DNA of 64,000 nt from Saxidomus purpurata (taxonomy: Eukaryota > Mollusca > Bivalvia > Venerida > Veneridae), in contig JAFMSR010000008.1 of NCBI GenBank assembly GCA_022818135.1, forward strand, positions 8,837,895-8,901,894, given 5' to 3'. Every line of letters begins with the position of its first letter. Positions within the stretch are counted from its first letter, which is position 1. The position numbers were made by a program, and so were the translations under genes. Shown piece after piece: positions 58,665-64,000 of the stretch. The notes beneath the pieces were generated by a model. That model ran no database searches, was not told where the DNA came from, and worked only from the letters and a program-made list of their open reading frames with translations.

Positions 58665-59291
58665 CTAAAGTTTTTCCAGTATAACAGCCCAATTACCCTG
58701 ATCATAGTAACTTTTTACCACTTTACATTCTTCAACACTTTCACAGAGGGATTCAAGTTCACCCTTTTTAAATACATGATAAAATCTATGAAATGTGTTT
58801 GCATTATCTGCAGTGTTTTGTTTATTTTTGAGTTGCCATGGCACCAATAAATCCTGTTGTTTAAATTGTGTCCTGTTAACATGAACTTCCAATTTTTGGT
58901 GTTCAGTTGAAGATTTAACTGCACATATCCCTGAATCACCTTTTGAGGTATTTTCTTCATGTAACTCACTGCCCTCTGCTTCAGGAGAGACAAAAGTCGG
59001 TTTAAGAAGGTCTTTGGTCTCATTTACAGCAGCACCCACTGGCTTCTCCTTACAACATTCACTACGAATGTCTTCCCTGTTTTCAGGCAGATTTATACTC
59101 TCTGAAGGTTGCTTTGTAGAATTATTGTGCAAACTTTCCAATCTCTCTGCTCCATCACATGTGTTGTTTTCTTTTAGGTATTTAGATTTGACTTTGTTCA
59201 GTTCTTGTTCCATTGCCCAAACATAGATAAGGGCTTTACCACCAGGTCGCAGAATCTTCAATAATTCAGAAACAGCCCTTTTCCTTCGGTC
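58665..59291 (-). CDS. ALKBH8: ALKBH8 terminal exon
   Basis: 208 codons plus stop, phase 0. Starts [14 protein letters not shown], then [17 protein letters not shown] charged, Ser/Glu-rich linker of about 110 residues precedes the conserved [22 protein letters not shown] and [16 protein letters not shown] second frame open at 58715-59023 is incidental. Confidence 0.95.
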   Translation of the reverse strand, partial: DRRKRAVSELLKILRPGGKALIYVWAMEQELNKVKSKYLKENNTCDGAERLESLHNNSTKQPSESINLPENREDIRSECCKEKPVGAAVNETKDLLKPTFVSPEAEGSELHEENTSKGDSGICAVKSSTEHQKLEVHVNRTQFKQQDLLVPWQLKNKQNTADNANTFHRFYHVFKKGELESLCESVEECKVVKSYYDQGNWAVILEKL

Positions 59292-62200
59292 CTAAATTAA
59301 ACACACAGAAGCAAGTCAGTAACAATCATTCATTTATTAAGAACACAACTACCTTTACGGTATAACATAATATAACTTTTCATTTTGACTTCTATATAAT
59401 CACTTTTCACTTACTTAAATTTCAAGCATACTTTCTCTATATACATGTATACAATTTTTGAAATAATGAATCTAAACATTTTAATGTATGATATTTTAAA
59501 ACAGTGGTCTCAGTCTGGGATTTAATTTGTTTGTTTTATTTATGTTACCACAGGGACACCACTTTCCTATATGACACACATAAATTTATACCAGTGTTGA
59601 TAAATGATGCACTACAGCTATACATAGACACACGTCAAACACCCCACATCTCAGCGGTATAGATAGGATATCACCAACATACACCTGGTAGTTTCTCTCT
59701 TCAACTATCTTTGCCAGATTGTAACTCCTGTCTGAACCTATCTGTGTAGGGAAAAATGAATATGTTAATTAGACCCCCCTGAGACATTTTGTATATTATA
59801 TAATTTGCCATGGCCCCATATACTAAATAATATTACTGTGATAATTTTCTTACCACTAATGTTTATGTTCAACATTCCACAATACACATGCCTGGTTCAT
59901 TCATTGCTGTGGTCAGCTACAGTTAAGTTTATACTAATTTATTTATTCTCGATTGCGAAACAAGTTCTTACAACTTATATTAATCGCTCTCGAGACTCAT
60001 TCCAGATGGAATCAACCTCGAAGAGAGAGAGGCAATGTGGAATTATTTGTGTCTTGCCTAAGGACACTACCGACATGGCTACAGTTAAACTTCATTCTTA
60101 ATTTCATATTGTATCTGGTTAGAAAAAGACTGTTACACAAAACATACAGGCATTAATATCCAAACTAAGCATTATTCGTCAGTTATTAGTCAAATGACAA
60201 CATTATTCCACAGACACTGTGCGAGCATAAGTGAATCTGTACTAGATTTGTAAAATGTAAAAGAAAGAGCTGGTAATAATTACCTCAAACAACCTTCTGT
60301 TTATACCAAAATATTTCCCATTTCCGCAACCTATGTCAGCAAGCAAGGAACCAGGTGCCTGTTGCTTGAGAAACTCGGCAATATTTGGCCATGGTGTGTG
60401 CCGGGTACCACTGAAGTGATCTGCTATCTCTTCGTATACCTAAAAAGCAAGAAATAATTTGAAAAGGTTACTTTAATATTCACAGAATTTCTTTTTTAGA
60501 TCAATATGGAGGTTGCACTGCAACATGGCAACAACGTAACAAATTCTGTTTATTTGTCCACTGAAAGATTTGCTTTGACCATGGATCTACAGACAATCTG
60601 ATACCCTACATTCCACTCCTTTCATTCTGCTATTTTTAAACAACAATTCTAAGATGGCCCTATACTGCTCACCTGTATATCAATTGCCAATATTACAAGG
60701 GGTCATGATTTCAACATAATTCGTAGAGTTCCCTAAACAATGCTTAGTAACATTCCCAATAACTATGCTCAACCTGTGGGCATTGTGGTTTTTTCCCTAT
60801 ATAAGCCTATGCAAAATCAAGTGACCCCCCCCCCCCCCAAACCTGGAAAGGGTTAATTTTCAACCGGGGATCATGATTTGAACAATCTTGGTAAAGGTCC
60901 AAAAGGTAGCGCTACATGTTACATATTTAAGTTCTATGCCCTGTGGTTTCAGAGAAGAAGATTTTTTAAGTTTTTCCAATTAAGTCTTTGTGGTTTCAGA
61001 GAAGAAGTTTTTCCTATTTTTTGCCATAGCAACCAGAGTTCTGCATGGAATGGAATTCTTTGAACAATTTTGGTAGAGCTTCATGCAAGGAACATTCCTG
61101 CATAGTTTCATTAACATTGACCCAGTTGTTTCAGAGATGTTGTTTGAATCAAAATGTTGACGGATGACGGACAATCATCTATTAGAAAAGCTCACCCTGG
61201 AAATCCAGGTAAGCTAAAAAGACATATCCATCTTTCACTTTGGATAGTACCATCAATTGTTCTTAGTGGTGCTCACTGAACATTTACTGAGTGAATAGCA
61301 AACAGTAAAGCTCATGATCAGACTGCAAAGATATGCACCATGATCATGATCTGCACTGGTCACAAAATCAGTCACTTTCCACCTGCAGGGTAACTAACAT
61401 TTATCATTTAGCACACCAGTAATTAACCATAAATATGCCAGAAGCTGTATCTCTGCATTCATTGTCTGTATGAAATACTTTATCTAGGCATGTCAAACAG
61501 TAATACAGACACTTCATAAATTTATCAAGAGGATTTGTCAAAACAGATATCCATGGAAACTAGATCTACCACTAAACAAGATTAAAATACCCCCACAAAC
61601 ATGCCTTGACACAAGAAATGGCTTCACTAGTTACCCTAATCACACTAAATATATGATAGGTGACACTCTCATTTGAAATCCAGCATGCGGTTTAGGAGTT
61701 ACAAAGCGGACACAAAATTAAGTCACATGACCTTGACATTGAACCAAGATAGCTGAGATACACACTAAGAACATCCTCTTGATATGGTGAACATTTGAGC
61801 CAAGTTTCATGAAAATCCTTCAAGGAGCTTTGGAGATATAGTCTTGTGACCTTTGACCCTTAATTATGACATTGACCTTAAGCTGGCACAGTTAGAAGAT
61901 ATGTTTTGTATGTCATATTTATAATCTGAACATCTGACATAAGTTTCATGCAAATCTTTCAAAGGGTTAAGGAGACAAAGTCTCATGACCTTTGGCCCCT
62001 AAGTGTGACCTTGATTTTGAGATGCATGGTTGAAACATGGGTTCTGTACATCATCTTGATAATATAAACATTTAACCAAACTTTCATGAAAATCCTTCAA
62101 GGGGTTTTGCACGTCCTCTTGATATCATTAACATCTAACCCAAAGTTTGATACAAATCCTGCAAGGGTTCTAGGAGATACGGAGTGGACATGAAAACCGC

Positions 62201-63611
62201 CCAACTGACCGACCAACCCCAATCTTTGTGTTTGTGGGGCTATAATAAAGTTTTTGCCTAAACACTGTGTACCTGATACACATGAAGCCTCTCCAGGGCA
62301 GCCGCTGTACTGTCATCACACGGAACACTCTGCTTCTCACTGAAACAATAACATGGTTTTCTAACACAAGACCAAACATGAATTTAGCATTCCACTTACG
62401 AACAGTAAAAATATTACAAAATCATTATATTTTTTTTGGATAAAGTTTCTTTTGTATTAGCCGACATGATTATCTAAACAATTTGGAAAAACATGCACAT
62501 GCATTACATGTTGTTTGTTTTTTTGACCTGGTATATATATGTGAATATACTTTCTGCCTAGATTAATATTAAATGAGCAGATAAGTGAGTAGGTGAGGTT
62601 GATATTATGTCAAGGCGGGTAATATATCCATATATATCACATATAAAACAATTGAAAATTTTATTACCATTCCTTCTTTTAAACATTGTTTTTTCAGTTA
62701 CATTTGAATTCACCTGCTGGCTGTAAACAGGCATTTAAATACCCACATGGCCTCACTGCCACTAAATGTTGTCGTAAATCAGGATATCTTTTGCTTCTGA
62801 GCTGAACCTGCCCTCATTGGCAACATGGCAGTTTGGGCCAATAGTTCTTTCTCTAGCCAAGGAGCTTCCAATGACAATGTGCATTATCTGACCCAGTGTT
62901 GAACCAGACAGTGTTTTTATATGTTAGGAATTTGACTATGGAAGAGAAGGGATTCTGGGTGAGGTTTTGAAGTATTGTTCAAGTCAACAAATTATACATG
63001 TACTATTATACATTGAAAGTACATACTGCATATGTGTGTATTTCTGACATTAATTGAACTTACCTGTCCTCAGATGGTCTCACACCTGTGAGTTTTCTGA
63101 ATGTGAAGGATGTTCTAACCCCTCTGTGTGACAGTGTGAGACCACCGTCAGCAACTGGAACAATATCAGACTTTCTAGGGGTTATACCATGTGACCATAT
63201 ATACCTAGACATAAAGATACGCAAGACTAATCATTTACATGTATATCAATTTTTTATTTGATTTAGTAATATTCTCCATTGAAATTGTAGATCTTTTTTT
63301 CAAAATGAAACAAAAGGCATTGATTATTCTTAGGAATCAAGACAAACTCAATTTCTAAACAATTTTCAGTTCTTTTTCCAACCATATTTACCAAACAAAA
63401 TAACCATATGCCTTGGAGACAAATTGCTAACACTTTGGCTTACTTATTATATTTACCACATAAACTAAAACAATCCTTCGAACCAAAATCATAGACAAAT
63501 TTCTATCATCTGGCTGACTTACCTGGATTCACCTGTCATGACAAGTACACTCCTAGGGGGCAGAAGAACTGACAGATGTCTTCCATCTGGGTGCCTGAAC
63601 TCCATCAACAC
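58665..63611 (-). CDS. ALKBH8: ALKBH8, 3' six exons (partial gene)
   Basis: Exons 63611-63523, 63204-63064, 62339-62273, 60439-60284, 59741-59592 and 59291-58665 join in frame to 409 residues plus stop. The order is the end of the AlkB double-stranded beta-helix ([18 protein letters not shown], with the Arg-rich 2-oxoglutarate side), [11 protein letters not shown], a linker, then [23 protein letters not shown] motif I follows as [12 protein letters not shown], then [33 protein letters not shown], and the end [19 protein letters not shown]8, with TRMT112, makes and hydroxylates the mcm5U wobble base of several tRNAs. The N-terminal RRM and iron-binding part lie beyond the window. The linker after VWAMEQE is long and low in conservation, as usual in this family. 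All splice borders are GT-AG. Confidence 0.95.
59592..59741 (-). CDS. ALKBH8: ALKBH8 exon with SAM motif II-V region
   Basis: 50 codons, phase 0 both ends. Begins [20 protein letters not shown], includes [16 protein letters not shown]. Acceptor ACACAG, donor GTATAA. Confidence 0.92.
59985..60080. repeat. Dispersed repeat fragment in ALKBH8 intron
   Basis: Shares CTCGAGACTCATTCCAGATG and GAATCAACCTCGAAGA with 8840-8965, followed by GTCTTGCCTAAGGACAC. Confidence 0.5.
60284..60439 (-). CDS. ALKBH8: ALKBH8 exon with SAM motif I
   Basis: 52 codons, phase 0 both ends. [18 protein letters not shown] leads to [20 protein letters not shown]. Acceptor TTTTAG, donor GTAATT. Confidence 0.94.
60655..61215. 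repeat. Dispersed repeat in ALKBH8 intron, with poly(C) run
   Basis: GCCCTATACTGCTCACC, ATAAGCCTATGC, GGTAAAGGTCC and TTTGTGGTTTCAGAGAAGAA place it in the 34880 family, here inside the intron between the 62.3-kb and 60.4-kb exons. It contains a run of about 14 C (60825-60838). It ends GACGGATGACGGACAATC, AGCTCACCCTGG. Confidence 0.8.
61650..62200. repeat. Tandem repeat of about 140 bp in ALKBH8 intron
   Basis: Units with AGTTTCATGAAAATCCTTCA, TGTGACCTTTGACCCT and ACATCCTCTTGATAT motifs, three to four copies. Confidence 0.65.
62273..62339 (-). CDS. ALKBH8: ALKBH8 short linker exon
   Basis: 67 bp; one base completes a serine split with the previous exon, then [10 protein letters not shown] to RLHVYQ. 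Acceptor TTTCAG, donor GTACAC. This part links the AlkB and methyltransferase domains. Confidence 0.88.
63064..63204 (-). CDS. ALKBH8: ALKBH8 exon, end of AlkB domain
   Basis: 141 bp. [15 protein letters not shown] then [19 protein letters not shown]. Acceptor TCTAG, donor GTAAGT. Confidence 0.93.
63523..63611 (-). CDS. ALKBH8: ALKBH8 exon, AlkB core strand
   Basis: 89 bp. [20 protein letters not shown] then SVLVMTGES, ending in a split arginine codon. Acceptor TTGCAG, donor GTAAGT. The upstream part of the gene lies beyond the window. Confidence 0.93.
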
Positions 63612-63766
63612 CTGCAATATACTTTTAGTTTAGAACTGTCGATTAAGTCTAATAAAATTGATAATCAATGTATCAGATCCTCTTTAACTATTGATAGTTC
63701 AGCGCATAAATGTGTTTTAAGACACTATGATGCACAGGTGGAAAGCTACATTTTCCACTTTGTTAG

Positions 63767-63949
63767 TACAGTCAAACCTGTCTTAAGTTACCACACAGGA
63801 GAAGCTGACATTGTGGTCTCTAAAGGCCGGTGGTCTCTTAACTCAGGATAAATTGCTATCATCTTCCATTACAAGGGAGGAATATGAAGTGGTTGCATAT
63901 GTCAAGTTGTTGCTTAACTCAGGTGGTCGCAAAGGCAGGGTTGACTGTA
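63767..63949. mobile_element. 183-bp Tc1/mariner-like MITE
   Basis: Ends TACAGTCAAACCTG and CAGGGTTGACTGTA (13 of 14 inverted matches). The inner TTAAGTTACCACACAGG and CTTAACTCAGGTGGTC are loosely inverted, and a TA lies at each outer edge. It lies upstream of the last visible ALKBH8 exon, so in an intron if the gene continues. Confidence 0.75.
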
Positions 63950-64000
63950 TAGTTTTAATGTGGCTTTCATATGCCTAGCTCTGGAGTGAGTGTTTGTCAG

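Overview
Eukaryotic, AT-rich, repeat-dense DNA. Split genes with GT-AG introns, long introns and abundant short interspersed and tandem repeats fit a marine invertebrate. The tandem blocks that end in runs of GACGGACGG and carry GGGCATAA / GACCTTGACCT motifs are, from my general knowledge, typical of bivalve molluscs (a clam-like heterodont is the best guess). I cannot name the species.

Genes. (1) The 3' part of a class I SAM methyltransferase gene lies on the minus strand: two exons between 2620 and 3966, phase-0 junction, 5' exons not found. (2) A complete three-exon tetraspan (claudin/PMP22-like) gene lies on the plus strand: 41146-41392, 54232-54372 and 54658-55019, giving 249 residues. 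Its middle exon is read in a frame that a simple ORF scan hides. (3) The 3' half of ALKBH8, the tRNA wobble-uridine modification enzyme, lies on the minus strand as six exons between 63611 and 58665. It gives 409 residues, from the end of the AlkB fold through the complete methyltransferase domain; the rest continues beyond the window. The tetraspan and ALKBH8 genes are tail to tail. Weaker candidates are two orphan first exons (31149-31175, 37563-37589), a minus-strand first exon (18745-18861), a short ORF (16372-16587) and an ORF with a TATA box inside the satellite element (48087-48434).

Mobile DNA and repeats by region. 0-18 kb: dispersed tandem repeats, a full-length tRNA-derived SINE with a 14-bp target-site duplication (731-928), several hairpins and palindromic minisatellites. 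19-26.7 kb: a giant imperfect palindrome centred near 22.84 kb. 28.6-31.1 kb: a 2.56-kb element with 459-bp direct terminal repeats, inserted with an ACAA duplication into one of two paralogous blocks; the other block (37.5 kb) preserves the empty site. 33-41 kb: two foldback elements that share the terminus TACGAAAG and 6-bp duplications, one with CGTACGTACG-rich minisatellites in both inverted ends, plus a 1.29-kb element with TA-flanked inverted ends. 42-50.5 kb: an 8.55-kb element with inverted ends and oppositely oriented arrays of a 42-bp satellite (about 150 copies), wholly inside intron 1 of the tetraspan gene. 51-63 kb: more bivalve-type tandem repeats and a Tc1/mariner-like MITE in ALKBH8 introns.

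The most unusual theme is architectural. Several unrelated-looking elements have inverted ends built largely of tandem minisatellites, as in foldback transposons, and two of them share termini and target-site length.
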